A stretch of 64,000 bases of DNA from Leptodactylus fallax. Taxonomy: Eukaryota; Chordata; Amphibia; Anura; Leptodactylidae. The position numbers and the translations under genes were made by a program. The stretch covers positions 1,178,001 through 1,242,000 of the forward strand of contig CAMRHE010000356.1 in NCBI GenBank assembly GCA_947044405.1, in the 5' to 3' direction. Below the pieces are notes generated by a model that was not told where the DNA came from, made no database searches, and was given only the letters and a program-made list of their open reading frames with translations. Of the stretch, positions 25,280 through 38,345 are shown one piece after another; positions within the stretch are counted from its first letter, which is position 1, and each line of letters begins with the position of its first letter.

Positions 25280-25555
25280 TTAAATGGACCTTCCATAAAG
25301 CCTGGCTGCTGGAATTCCACTGCCACATTTTAGAAAATCCCACTGTCAGGAATCTGTGTCCTCTTTCCTTCTCTGGCAAAGAGCTCCAGCTCCTGCAGTG
25401 GTGTGGCTGGGTGACAGCTAAGAACTGGGGATCTGGTCACGACCAGGTGAGTGCCATATTATGCATCGTCCCACTAGTGCGACGGCGGACTCTTAGGTGC
25501 AATGGTAACAAAGTAATAAGATCCATTAGTATATCTTAAAGAGATTGTAACAATA

Positions 25556-25730
25556 TTTGAAAGAGGACCTTTCATGTGCTCATGAATGTGTGGTTTTATA
25601 TACCGCTAGAAATAGCGGTATATAAAAACACTATTTATAGCCCTGGTGCTGTCAGACCCCCACTGTTCAGGAAGTTATCCCCTATTCTATCGAAAGGGGA
25701 TAAGTTCAAATCTTGGTACAACCCCTTTAA
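25556..25730. repeat. AAAGAGGACCTTTCAT / CAACCCCTTTAA repeat
   Basis: A short repeat runs from tttgaaagaggacctttcatg to acaacccctttaa. It has an inner palindrome, taccgctagaaatagcggta, at 25,601-25,620. The left end recurs as ggaggacctttcatctcct near 38,085. Confidence 0.45.
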
Positions 25731-28013
25731 ATATATTATACTAAATATGTTACAAACATTAACACTAATAGGTGTATGCCTCTAAAATAGAATACTAGCT
25801 GACATATTCTAATATAGCCATCTCCAGAAAGAAACTGGGAAATTCAATTCTCCACAGTCCTTCAAGTGTATTATTGGGTCACTCAAACGTGTAAAGAGAA
25901 CTATTCTTATAATCAGACATAGAAAAGGGTATATTTCATGATAATTCACATGGCTAAAGATATTTAGGATTTTTTCCTTTTGTTCTCTTTGTCTGATATT
26001 ATGTGCACTGCTTGTGAAATGAATTTAAGAACAGAAAAAAAAAAAACTAAAACAAAGAAAATTAGGTGGACGCATTAACATAAATCTCACTATATGTGGA
26101 AATAGATGAAAGTTACTTGCTATTTGTGACAGAATGGCATATGTTCAAAAAAGTCAAAGCTCAATGTCTTGCCTGATATTACTTTTAGCTATCAATGAAT
26201 CTTTGGGCTTCTTTTAACACATGTCTTGGTGACTGGCTACACATCTGTTTGTGGTCTTTGTCATGCATACACACAGGTTTACATAAGAACACAATACAGT
26301 AGTATTTGTAGAGTAGTATTTTTTTAATTTCTATATTTTCTGTTAATATTAGGTTTTGCTGTATTATGACAACTGGTCTCTATATCAAGCATGACTTATT
26401 ATGTGTAATAATTATTAAGCCCGGTATAAAATATAGTGTTCCAGTGGGTAGAAAAGCATTAAACATTGTATTTACTGATCACCTGTGGTCTGAGCATTTC
26501 TAGGATCTCGTGGCCAATATCAACTCATCACTGTTTTTTACTGACTGAAGTATCTTACAAATTTTGCAAATCAATGCATTGAATGAAAACTCGGCCTTTA
26601 TGCTTTGCCGCCGTGTAGGTGGTTATAAATATTTTACTTTATTGGTCAGATTCCAGGATCACAATGTTTTCTTTGTAGTTGAAGCTTTGTAGAATGAAGC
26701 TTGATGACAGGTATACATGAGTAGTCTTGTCCTCTCTTTGTCCTTATCTATTATTTCTTACTTATAACTGATTTATAGAAAAACATATCTTCCTGGACAT
26801 CCACATGTCCACAAGTTTTACCATGCTTTGTCTCTCTAGTATAGTATGATTTATGTGCCTATATTCTAGTACTAAACGCTGAGCAGCAATACAATGTAAA
26901 GCCTTATACAAGTATGCATTAGATATGCCATCATTCATGTGTGCATGCAGTCGTATCAAGTGTCTGCTCTCTAATGTTGATAAAGTAGCATATTTAAAAA
27001 TAACTATTGGATTTCCATGTCGGATAATATGGGGCACTTTGAGCACAATGTCAATAAAAGTCTTGTATCTGTAGTGCAATGGAGTAAATAGAATAGGATG
27101 AAACCCAAAATAGGATAAATTGGTGACATTTATCAATGTCGTAAGAAGTATGAATTTAGAAAACGACAAAAAAGTGGCATGCATTTTGGAATAAACATCA
27201 TTGTTGTAAATGATCTTCTAAGTTAACATCATAAATCAACTGAGACCATTCTTCAGAGAAGAGAGTGAAATAGGCTGAAGACTGACCCATTAGATAGCTT
27301 GTGTGATAGATTTACTAGTGAACTGCATCCTTCAGCTTGCTATGTACTGGAATACATGCAAGCTGCAGAAGCCAAATGGCACCAAATTTTTAATGAAAAC
27401 ATGCCTAAACTGATTTTTACCCTAATATACAGACAATGAAATAATAAATTGAGTTAAAGTTATTTATAGCTTTTAACACATGTTTAAAACATTAGGTGTA
27501 TATTCCTACTCCTCTTCGGCATGTTTTTATCTATGGACAAATTCGTGATAAATGTAAAAAATGTTGAAAAGCACTTACATTTGGAGCACGTGATTTATAC
27601 ATGTTTTGATGAAATTTGCAATAGAATTCTGGCAGACTGGAGGAAATTTATGAAGACTTGTGTTCTGTATGCCAGTCTCAAGCAAATCTCTGGCTGATGT
27701 GTGATGAAACTGAATTATTATGAGACTCTGACCTCTTATTAATTCTTCCATATTCCTGTGCACCAGAGTTGAAATCCACACCAATCGGGAACTTGCATAG
27801 TCACACCAGCTTTCTGATTTGAGTTATAGTAAATTTGTCGGGCTGAGGTGTCCCCACTGTGGTCTGCCTTTATCTCTACCCGACTTTACCCACTTTGGTA
27901 AAAGCGGCAAGAAAGGTGCAGAAGCAAAAATGCGGTGCATCTTTGGAGCAAGAAAGGACCATGCACCAAAGTTATGCCATATATACTCTGATCTTTAGTA
28001 AATTTCCCCTTTA
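25731..28013. other. Non-coding stretch, possible small MITE at 27,826-28,008
   Basis: No gene is supported. A 140-codon minus-strand frame at 26,762-27,184 has no recognisable family. The segment 27,826-28,008 begins tatagtaaatttgtc and ends tagtaaatttcccc, but these repeat in direct rather than inverted orientation, so its nature is unclear. Confidence 0.35.
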
Positions 28014-28325
28014 GGCTAAGGCTCCATGTAGCGAGCCGCAGCCAAAAAACGCTGCCAAAAAGACTGTGGTGGAAACGCACTGCGTTGTTTTCCACAGCGT
28101 TTTTCACGGAAAGTCTGCAGAGTTTTCCTCTGTGGACTTTCTGCCCCTATTATACCTATACGGAAAATGTCAGGCTTTCCATAGGTATAAATAACATTTT
28201 TGAAAACGTACTGTAGCTTTTCCGCTGCAGATTTTTTCTGCAATGTGTGGATGGGATTAGCCAGAATCCCGTCCACTTTGCAGGTACTGTAAAACACAGA
28301 ACTTTCACAACGTGGTGTCCCGGCC
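28014..28325. mobile_element. Harbinger-like MITE, GGCTAAGGCTCC family, copy 7
   Basis: TTA on both sides (28011-28013, 28326-28328). The ends are GGCTAAGGCTCCATG and GGTGTCCCGGCC. The internal blocks are those of copy 1 in the same orientation (ttttcctctgtggactttctgcc, ctattatacctata, tgcaatgtgtggatgggatt). Non-coding. Confidence 0.75.
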
Positions 28326-28574
28326 TTAATGAAAATTTCCTCTTTATATACTCATTGATGAATATTGCTCTTAAAATCTATTTCAATAAATATAGTATAG
28401 CCACACTGTTTTTATTCTAGGTCACAGAGTAGCCATGATTTATGTAAAAATATATAGATTTATTTAGATTATATGTGAGCATAGTCTATAATCTATTTCT
28501 ATACCCTATATGTATGTTTTATTTATATCAGTTTAACCATTCATGTTATTAGATACTTGTTCCTCCCATTCTCT

Positions 28575-28690
28575 AGAAATTGTATTTGTGATGAGGAATT
28601 TGGATTGTGAGCCCCACTGCGGACAAGGTTTGGGGTGATAATGATCTGTGTGTAGCACTATACAATATGTTAGCACTATAAGTAACATGC
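28575..28690 (+). repeat. SINE 3' fragment
   Basis: The sequence gaatttggattgtgagcccc and, further on, 'tagcactataagtaac' correspond to the 3' body of the SINE at 2,738-2,987. The tRNA-like head is absent. Confidence 0.55.
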
Positions 28691-29460
28691 ATTAACTCAC
28701 AATAAACAAAACATTAATAATTTGAGCTATGTTGAGGAAATCTATATAGAATTTCTACTGAAGTAATGCATGATGGTTTCAGTTAACTGGATCCCACCAG
28801 ATTGACTGGAATTATCACTTGCGAGTACTGTAAACATATTGGCATTTAGCAAATCAAACAAGGTCGGTGTTCCTCTATCATCATAGCCCTCATTCTAAAT
28901 ACATTGATTAAATTCCTTGTAAAGCAGGCAGCAGTGTGTGAGCGGAGCCACCACATGCTATCAGATGTAATTAAATCATCGTTTGTATGAATTATAGGAC
29001 TTGACTTCTCACTTGTAGGATAAATTGCATTTATGGAGTTGGATACTTGTCCTTTCCTGATGAAATCACAACTTCTGGCTTTGATGTATGCTGGTGGTGC
29101 TAACCATGTGAAGAAATATTGCTTTCAGAGTGACTGTAAGTTCATTATTAATGCCAAGGACTGTTTTTCAGACAGATTTCAGTAAGATGTATTGAGTGCT
29201 CTAGAGAAGCCCGAACATTATCTTGATTTAACAAATAAATCAAAACCTCGGCATTAAGGTTGTGTTTTAAGATAAATGGAATTTCACCAATAATGATAGA
29301 CTTTATTTAAAACAAGTCACTGTCTTTTAAGCAGTATGTAGTACTTTTGGCTTACATAATGAATGGATAAATTAGACACAGCGAAAACCTTGTCATATAT
29401 TAAATATATCTACATCTAAGGACAAATTTTGTTCAGATGTATATAGTTACAAGACACGCC
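28691..29460. other. Non-coding stretch, nothing recognised
   Basis: No gene or clear repeat is visible. Confidence 0.4.
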
Positions 29461-29464
29461 AATG

Positions 29465-30200
29465 GGTTTTAAACCCTTCCCACTGCAGGCATTTAATTTT
29501 TCTTTCATTTCTTTTTACAGAACTGTACAAGGGCTTATTTTTTACAGGATAAATTGGACTTTACAATGGCAACATTTAATACTCTATGCAATGTACTGGG
29601 TAGCTGAAAAAAATTTAAGAATTTTGTGAAATAGGAAAAAAACGCAATTGTGTCATATATAGTGCATTTGTTTTTATGGTACTCACTGTTCACCAAAAAT
29701 GATGACATGCTACCTTTATTCTGCGGGTCAATACAATCATGGTGATACCAAATTTTTATAGTTATTGTTATGATTTTGAGTGGTCATTCCCATATATAGA
29801 GCTGAGTAATGTTTTTTTTTTTGTGGGATAAGATTTAGTTTTTATTGATACTATTTTGGGGAATGTTTGATATTTTAATCACTTTTTACATACATTTTTG
29901 GGGAATCAATTGGGCCATTTTGATTTTTTTTTCCCATTACAGCATTCACTGTATGGGATAAATATTTATATATTTTGTTAGTCTGGGAACGATGTGATGG
30001 GAGTCACAACCCCCTGGCGGGTGTAAGGACTACCGGGAAGGGGGGGGGGGGGGTTGTGAGCCATCAGTGGTAATTATGCTGTACAGTGGTACATTGCAGT
30101 CCCGATATGGCTGCTGATGAAGATCAGCAGCTGTATCTGTAGCAGAGCACTGCACAGCCTTCAGCAAACAGTAGCAGTGGGCCCAAGTGAGGTGAGTAAA
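29465..30200. repeat. Diverged relative of the 1.29-kb TTAA element
   Basis: The section shares wording with the 24-25 kb element read in the other direction: caatgtactgggtagctgaaaaa, acatgctacctttattctgcgggtcaatac, gataccaaatttttatag, gggccattttgattttttttcccat and cactgtatgggataaatatt. It contains a run of 14 G at 30,040-30,053. Termini are not clear. Confidence 0.5.
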
Positions 30201-30459
30201 AATAAAAAACAGTTATTCTCTCCTCTTTAGGGTGTCTGGCGGTGTCCTGGCATCCTCTCCATGCCCTTAGTGGTTATGTGGGGTACACTGATGTCATAAC
30301 TCTGGGTCAATACGTCATGATATCAGTGTGACCCACATGACCACTGAGGCCCAACTGCAGGCTAGACTATTGCAGCATCCCAGAGGCTGCTGTTTTTTAG
30401 TATTTGTTTCTGTGCCTCTAGGTTTTGTGTTGGTACGTCCCGTTTTCTGTTGAATGTAT

Positions 30460-31345
30460 TGTTGCAGCTTTTCCCTCTGCATTTTCCCCCTGTGGTGTTC
30501 AAGACCCAGACTTGGTTCAGCCTTGGCCTATCACAGGCCACTGGGTGGGGTTGTAGGGAGATCTCATCTCCCCGGCGACGGTTGGTCTTCAGTCTAGTGC
30601 ATGCAGTTAACCAGAGAAGGTGAGCAGAACCTTCCTGCCACAACCTAAGGACTGAAGGCCAATGGTCAGCCTTCACAGCCCCAGGAGGGATTCCATCAGC
30701 CCCAGGCTCAACTAAAGACAGCCCAGGGCAAGGGAGAAGTGCTGTCAGGACTTTTGAACACTTTTCGGCACTGTGCCAGGAGGAGCAGGAGAGGACTCTG
30801 ACAGGAGAATTATTTTCGGGCCTAGTCTCCAGGTAACCAGATCCCTGTCAGGACTCCCTGTAACTCCATCCCCGGGATACCTAGCTGGGAGAGACACCAG
30901 AGGAGGAGTGGTGGAGAATTTTACTGCAGAGCCTGTAACATCCCTGGGCATCCTCCTAGAACCAAGGCTGGGGATTGGACGCTGTAGTACTATTACCCCC
31001 ATTTGAAAGCTGCCATTACCTTTATGTTCCTGTTGCCAAATAAAAGGCTGTTTTGGTTTACCTGCACCTCTGACTCCTGAGTCGTGCCTGTATCACTATC
31101 AGGGCCCTTCCGACTTCCATCACACCGGCTCAGAGAGGAGAGGTCCCCTCTCCAACTGGAAGCGCCCCGGGGAAAAGAACTACTACCACCACCATCTGGT
31201 AGTGCTGCAGGACCCCCTCGACTTTGTTCGGCCCTGGAGTGGAACTGGAGTGGATGGTGAGTCTGCTCGGCCTGCTAGGTGGCACAGCATCCGCCACTAC
31301 TACTCCCATCCTCCGGTCTCCTCCATCTGGGTTGCGGCACTATGA
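30460..31345 (+). repeat. LTR-like dispersed repeat, copy 2
   Basis: Homologous to the minus strand of 22,915-23,790. AATAAAA at about 31,038 is followed within about 50 bp by gcctgtatcactatcaggg, like the R-U5 boundary of an LTR. No internal retroelement sequence adjoins it, so it may be a solo LTR. The short frames inside it carry no known domain. Confidence 0.55.
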
Positions 31346-32220
31346 ATCACCCAATAACCTACAAACTGTCACAAAGTATACCAGTGTTGGAGTGGACCCA
31401 CAGGGCTGCAACTGATTTGACTTAGAGCTAAACCCATGTGTGAAGTCTAAAAGATTCCCTGGTGTTCACCATTTAATCTTTTTATATAGGTATCTGAACT
31501 TAATAGCAGGGAATCCCTCCCCAGCTTGCTTAGCCCCAGAAGTAGTCTCCAATACCAACTGCTGATATGACACTTAGCAGGTAACACTAAGGTGTGGTAC
31601 AATGTCAGAAGGTAGAAAGCATAGTCAGGCAATCATATACATGGAAATGCAGTACACAAGTGTAGACAGTAGGTCAGGACAAGTGGTAGATGTGGTCAGG
31701 AGTGTGGCCAGGTCATATGTGTGATATCAGAACAGAACACCTTAGGAGGGAACTGGGACTGAAAGAAAAGTATTGATGAGGCACAAGAAGTTCTGTATGA
31801 AGGCTGTGGCAAGGGACCATTGGTTGGGGAGCAGATGTATTGCCACCTATCTCTTTAGACAGTCAGCATGCATGTGTGGCAGGCAGCAGAGGTCTCAGGA
31901 AAGTGATAGTGGGAAAGAAAATGTCAGACACCAAGGCACAGTCTAGTCTTCAGAAGAATAGTAGCAGAAATGGGCTGACAACTGCGAGCAGTAGAAAATG
32001 CTAGAGCTGGATAGAGAATCCTAACATTTACAAGAGAGCAGGAACCTACACATGAGGATCTCAGAGCTGAGGACTGCATTGGAGAGCAGAACACTGGGTG
32101 CAGCGGCCTGGTGGTGAGCTTATAACACAAACTATGTAAATTAGTATCACAGTTAAACAGTATAATCCCCAGTTTATATATTATGTGACATTATAGTGGA
32201 GTTTTACAGTTTCCTTTTTT
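31346..32220. other. Non-coding stretch, probable old repeat
   Basis: The GC-balanced, GGTCAGG-rich text (gtagacagtaggtcaggac; ggtagatgtggtcagg) looks like a decayed retroelement LTR, but I cannot define ends. Confidence 0.3.
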
Positions 32221-32223
32221 TTA

Positions 32224-32534
32224 GGTTTAAGCCACACATTGTGGAAATGCAGCTAAAAAACGCTGCTGAAAAAAATGCAGTGGAAAAAATGCAGCAAAAA
32301 CGCTTGCGCTTTTCTTTTTTTAGTTTCCCCACCACAAATAAGTGGTGTAATAATTAAAATGATAAAATTAACATGCTGAGTTTTTTCATAAATGCATCTA
32401 TTTTATTTATTTTTCCCTGCAATGTGTGTATGAGATAGATAATTGTATTATGATACTAAATATCATTCTCTTTAATGGTACCGTAAAAAGCAGTGTTTGT
32501 TTCTGCTGCATTTACACAACATGTGGCCTTAGCC
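32224..32534. mobile_element. Harbinger-like MITE, copy 8 (AT-rich, diverged)
   Basis: It starts GGTTTAAGCCACACATTGTGG and ends cacaacatgtggccttagcc, the imperfect inverse. TTA flanks the left side. The interior has gcagctaaaaaacgctgctg and tgcaatgtgtgtatgagat, the family blocks in decayed form. Confidence 0.6.
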
Positions 32535-32949
32535 TAGCCTAAATATATTTTGTTTTGTGTTTCTGCATACACTTCAAGTTTGACTCCAGACAAAACTATA
32601 AACGTGTGTGCACCTCTGTCATATAAAAAAGTGACTGTGTATCTGGTACAAGGCTGACTTCTGTGTTTTTCTCTTTATACAGTATTAAAGACTGCTTTAG
32701 TAGATGCGGCTGCATGAAGTCTTGTACATTTAGAGCTCAATTTGTGTTTCCTGCTCTCTATCTTCCTACCTAGTGTAGCTACTTCCTTGTCCCTGTTTTT
32801 TGCCCTTGGGGGCATATTGCATCCTGTTTGTAAATAACTAACCTGAGGAGGGATACATGTCTGTAAGATCAGGAGATCAGGCTACACTCTACATAGGGAC
32901 TGAAAACACCAGATGATAAATGATATTTAAACAAAACTATTAGCAAAGT

Positions 32950-33020
32950 GGCTATATATCTATATATATAGATATATCCATTACCGGCTATATATCTATA
33001 TATATAGATATATCCATTAC
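32950..33020. repeat. Tandem duplication of a 36-bp AT palindrome
   Basis: Two nearly identical units ggctatatatctatatatat...tccattac stand head to tail. Each unit contains the palindromic core tatctatatatatagata, so each could extrude a cruciform. Confidence 0.85.
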
Positions 33021-33158
33021 TGTTCTCTATAAATAATGTATATTGGGGTGTTAACAGTATTGGGCAAGAGATCAAATCATGTCCTCCTCCTTATTAACCG
33101 ATCATTCAGAAAGCAGGAGCTGGCCAAAAATGTCATTAAAAGTTATTGTAATCTTGTA

Positions 33159-34718
33159 CAGTCATGGCCAAAAGTTTTGAGAATGATACAAATATTAATT
33201 TTTACAAAGTCTACTGCTTCAGTTTTTCTAATGGCAATTTGCATATACTCCAGAATGTTATAAAGAGTGATCAGCTTAACAGCAATTACGTGCAAAATCA
33301 ATATTTGCCTAGAAAATGAACTTTATCCCCCAAAACACATTTCAACATCATTGCAGCCCTGCCTTAAAAGGACCACCTAACATCGTTTCAGTGATTGCTC
33401 CATTAACACAGGTGTGGGTGTTGATGAGGACAGGGCTGGAGATCAATCTGTCATGATTAAGTAAGAATGACACCACTGGACACTTTAAAAGGAGGCTGGT
33501 GCTTGCCATCATTGTTTCTCTTCTGTTAACCATGGTTATCTGTAAAGAAACACGTGCAGTCATCATTGCACTGCACAAAAATGGCCTAACTGGGAAGAGT
33601 ATTGCAGCTAGAAAGATTGCACCTCATTCAACAATCTATCGCATCATCAAGAACTTCAAGGAGAGAGGTTCCATTGGTGCCAAAAAGGCTCCAGGGCGCC
33701 CAAGAAAGACCAGCAAGCGGCAGGACCGTCTCAGTGTTCACTGCGGGATTGGGCTACCAAAAGTGCAGAGCTTGCTGAGGAATGGCAGCAGGCAGGTGTG
33801 AGTGCATCTGCACGCACTGTGAGGCGGAGACTCTTGGAGCAAGGCCTGGTATCAAGGAGGGCAGCAAAGAAGCCACTTCTCTCCAGAAAAAACATCAGGG
33901 ACAGACTGATATTCTGCAAAAGGTACAGGGAGTGGACTGCTGAGGACTGGGGTAAAGTCATTTTCTCTGATGAATCCCCTTTTCGATTGTTTGGAACATC
34001 TGGAAAACAGCTTATTCGGAGAAGAAGAGGTGAGCGCTACCACCAGTCTTGTCTCATGCCAACTGTAAAGCATCCTGAAACCATTCATGTGTGGGGTTGC
34101 TTCTCAGCCAAGGGAATCGGCTCTCTCACAGTCTTGCCTAAAAACACAGCCATGAATAAAGAATGGTACCAGAATGTCCTCCAAGAGCAACTTCTCCCAA
34201 CCGTCCAAGAGCAGTTTGGCGCTCAACAATGCCTTTTCCAGCATGATGGAGCACCTTGCCATAAAGCAAAGGTGATAACTAAATGGCTCAGGGAACAAAA
34301 CATAGAGATTTTGGGTCCATGGCCTGGAAACTCCCCAGATCTTAATCCCATTGAGAACTTGTGGTCAATCATCAAGAGACGGGTGGACAAACAAAAACCA
34401 ACAAATTCAGACAAAATGAAAGCATTGATCCTGCAAGAATGGATTGCTATCAGTCAGGATTTGGTCCAGAAGTTGATTGAGAGCATGCCAGGGAGAATTG
34501 CAGAGGTCCTGAAGAAGAAGGGTCAACACTGCAAATATTGACTTGCTGCATTAACTCATTCTAACTGTCAATATAAGCTTCTGTTACTCATAATATGAAT
34601 GCAATTATATTTCTGTATGTGATAAAAACATCTGACAAACACACATAAAAACCAGAGGGCAGCAGATCATGTGAAAATATAATATTTGTGTCATTCTCAA
34701 AACTTTTGGCCATGACTG
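33159..34718 (+). mobile_element. Tc1-type transposon with D-35-E spacing, nearly intact
   Basis: The ends CAGTCATGGCCAAAAGTTTT and AAAACTTTTGGCCATGACTG are exact inverses, flanked by TA at 33157-33158 and 34719-34720. The total of 1,560 bp is normal for the superfamily. The transposase is on the plus strand with one obvious frameshift. The terminal gagaatgaca-type block (aatgatacaaatatt / aatatttgtgtcatt) is also inverted. Confidence 0.93.
33532..34541 (+). pseudogene. Tc1-type transposase (DD35E spacing), one frameshift
   Basis: DDE transposase that would cut and paste the surrounding element. The start is the MVICKETRAVI methionine. The N-terminal helix-turn-helix covers KNGLTGKSIAARKIAPHST; a basic linker GRPRKTSKRQ follows. 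The frame shifts near 33,735-33,760 and continues in the frame of 33,798-34,541. Catalytic residues are present: FSDESPFRLF, FQHDGAPCHKAK and [10 protein letters not shown]. There are 35 residues between the second Asp and the Glu, one more than classical Tc1 (34). The C terminus ends KKKGQHCKY. DD35E spacing is known from the Traveler group; membership is an inference. Confidence 0.88.
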
Positions 34719-34720
34719 TA

Positions 34721-35792
34721 TGTATCAGTACACAGATGAACTGTAATGAACATTCAACTTCTTCAAAAATGGTAAATAAGCCGAAAAAGCTCTTTCATGC
34801 AAATCTGAGTCATTTACATAATGATGCATTCATTAGGAACAAAAATTAATACTGCATCACAGCAGCTGACTGTCGGGTTTCCTCATCTCTAGTCAGCAGT
34901 TTTATAAGTGTCATACAGGAAGGACAGTGAAAAGAAGCAGTCTTGTAGTTGCTATAACATTTGACATTATTATACATAATCCCCACTGATGAAGTTTTCA
35001 TGAGTATCATACAGAATGCACATGTTTGCAAATATACAAATTTTCCCTCTCATTGCCAGTTGTCTCTCCACTTACTCCCACTTAAAGTATTTGTGAACAA
35101 TAATTCTGTGATTCAATGTGCTCTTGAATAACCTATTTATTCCTTTCAGAAAGGAAAATGGCTTATAAAACAAATACATACCTTTGTTCTGCATCTTCAA
35201 AACTTGTGCATAATAACTACTGTGCTTAGAATTCATCACACTAGGAAAATAACTTGTCACATTTGAGAACTACTAGAAGTTTAGCGTAGAACTATGCACA
35301 TTCATTTCCATGTTTCAATAATTACTGTCCATTTTACACTTTTATGAAGTCAAGAACAATAACAAAAATAGTTTATTGTAATAACCCAGTAAAACAAAGC
35401 CCTAGCTATTGTGAAGAAAACATTTGGAAACACACAGCCGAATGGGGTCCATTTATTAACACTGAAGTGCACTGCACCAAAGTGAGATATGCCAGAATTA
35501 TTAAGAGTCTCTGTGTTCATGGGGTCCTATACACCAGAACTGAAATGTACACCAGCCAGGGACAACGTAGATATAGCTATAACTTGCAACAGTTTATATG
35601 TCAAGTTCCTTCCCTGGCCCACCATATCTCAGGTACTCTCACTTTTTAACAAAGTGCCAAACTTGGCAGAAAATGCCCAGAAGTCACATTTTTTCATGGT
35701 CTGAGCTAAGAAATACAACTTTTGTTGTGCCTCGTATGCCAGAAAATTGGCATACTAGGCATGATAATTTGGACCCGCAGTATTGCCCTATA
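34721..35792. other. Non-coding stretch, nothing recognised
   Basis: No gene. The part 35,440-35,760 has the look of an old repeat (tgccagaattattaagag), without definable ends. Confidence 0.35.
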
Positions 35793-35794
35793 TA

Positions 35795-36175
35795 CAGTGG
35801 GGGGAAAAGTATTTAGTCAGCCATCACTGCTCTAGAGGAGATCTGCATGGAGGAATGGGCCAACAAACCAGCAACAGTGTGTGCCAACTTACATGTGAAG
35901 ACTTACAGAAAACGTTTGACCTCTGTCATTGCCAACAAAGAATATATAACAAAGTATTAAGATGAACTTTTGTTAATTGACCAAATACTAATTTTCCACC
36001 ATAATTTGCAAATAAATTCTTAAAAAATCAGACAATGTGATTTTCTGGGTTTGTTTTCTCATTTTGTCTCTCATAGTTGAGGTCTACCTATGATGTCATT
36101 TACAGGCCTCTCTCATCTTTTTAAGTGGGAGAACTTGAACAATTGGTGGCTGACTAAATACTTTTTTCCCCACTG
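35795..36175 (+). mobile_element. 381-bp internally deleted derivative of the 41-kb Tc1 element
   Basis: TA flanks both sides (35793-35794, 36176-36177). The left end CAGTGGGGGGAAAAGTATTT keeps only about 25 bp of TIR and then jumps to the transposase 3' end (ctgcatggaggaatgggcc), which encodes the EEWANxPA segment. The full right TIR of about 200 bp follows to CCCCACTG. It has no coding capacity and would need a transposase in trans. Confidence 0.88.
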
Positions 36176-36187
36176 TAGAACATATAA

Positions 36188-36456
36188 GGGCTCATTCACA
36201 TGACAGGAGTCCATGGCCGTGTGCTGGCTGTTGTATTAACAGCCAACACACGAACCCATAGACTTTAATGGATCTGTGTGAACAATCTGAGAAAAAAATA
36301 AATCTTGGTATTTCTCAGGCCGTTTTCACATATCCCTCAATACACTCATGTCTATGAGAGATCCATGAAAATGGACTACCCTCGGGGGAACAGTTGGCTG
36401 TGAAAAAATGTACTTTTTCAAAGCCAAGTGCACACCACTGTTGAGTGAATGTAGCC
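36188..36456. mobile_element. Palindromic MITE with TAA target site
   Basis: TAA at 36185-36187 and 36457-36459 flanks GGGCTCATTCACATGA and its inverse gagtgaatgtagcc. The interior holds the palindrome gctggctgttgtattaacagcc. It starts 10 bp from the right end of the preceding Tc1 derivative. Non-coding. Confidence 0.7.
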
Positions 36457-36659
36457 TAAGTCTGCAATGTCTCTGGTGACACACTTGATACTCCATACTC
36501 TGACACGGATAGTACTGGCTTTTAGTAGAGCTATAAGTAGAATTAGCATACTTCCAGCACCACATAGAGAGAAAGTAATGGCCTATATAATTCTCAGGAG
36601 ACCATATACTTACTGCTCAAAGGGTTTTTTCAGGATTGGGCAAAATCTGCCCAATAGGA

Positions 36660-37577
<918 letters not shown>

Positions 37578-37599
37578 TAAAAGACAAATGTTCTGTGAT

Positions 37600-38140
37600 G
37601 CAGTGACTTAAGTAGTTCAGGACCCGACAAATTTTTGGGTTTTTCAGTAAATACAGTTTTAAAGGCTATAATTTTTTTTTTCCTTTGGGTTAATCAAATA
37701 ATTTTTGCATCTATTTTTGGTGATAAAAAGGGCTTTATTTTTATGTTGTTTTAATTTTTCCATGTTTCTTTTATTTTAATATCTGAAAAAATGTAAACAA
37801 AATAAGAGGGGAAATATGTCTGTTTTTCATGTCTTTTTTCATAGCACCAAGTGCTATTGAAAGATTTTTTGACTTGTGGCTGCGGGGCTGGAAGTGGGAC
37901 TACAGCATGGTAGCTCCCCTAGCTGTGTACTCAGTGCTCATTGAGTGCTGTGTATATAGCAATGGGAAGGCAGGGTTGGAAATAAACCCTGTAGTACGTC
38001 CAGCTGTAGTAACCTCCCATCCTTTCAGTGTTAAGAGTGGAACACCTGGACGTATAAAGTCAATGGGCAGTCCAGAAGCAGTTAAGGAGGACCTTTCATC
38101 TCCTATACAACTCCTTTCCATCCTTTAACAAGTTCCTTTC
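37600..38140. repeat. Diverged non-autonomous element remnant
   Basis: The section runs from aagtagttcaggacccgac through gggctttatttttatg and gtagctcccctagctgtgtac to cctttcagtgttaagagtgg. The layout resembles the 24-kb TTAA element family (AT-rich half next to a GC-richer half). Termini are decayed; the 99-codon frame inside is not recognised. Confidence 0.35.
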
Positions 38141-38345
38141 CACTGACTCTGGCCTAGTTTAGTTTTTTTCTTTAGCCCCTGATATGCTAAGTAGAATCTC
38201 TAATATGAAGTTGCTGGTGTTCGGCAGGGAACAAGAAAGGGGATGTGACTCAGAGCTCTTATACTGCCTGCTCCTGGATGTCAATACCCACAGTAAAGAG
38301 TTTAGATAGCACATCAGGCATCAAAACTAACTCCACATCTCGCAC

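Noticed and set aside
26762..27184. 140-codon minus-strand open frame
   Set aside because: No recognisable domain, low-information AT-rich composition, no flanking splice or repeat structure; expected by chance in this much sequence.
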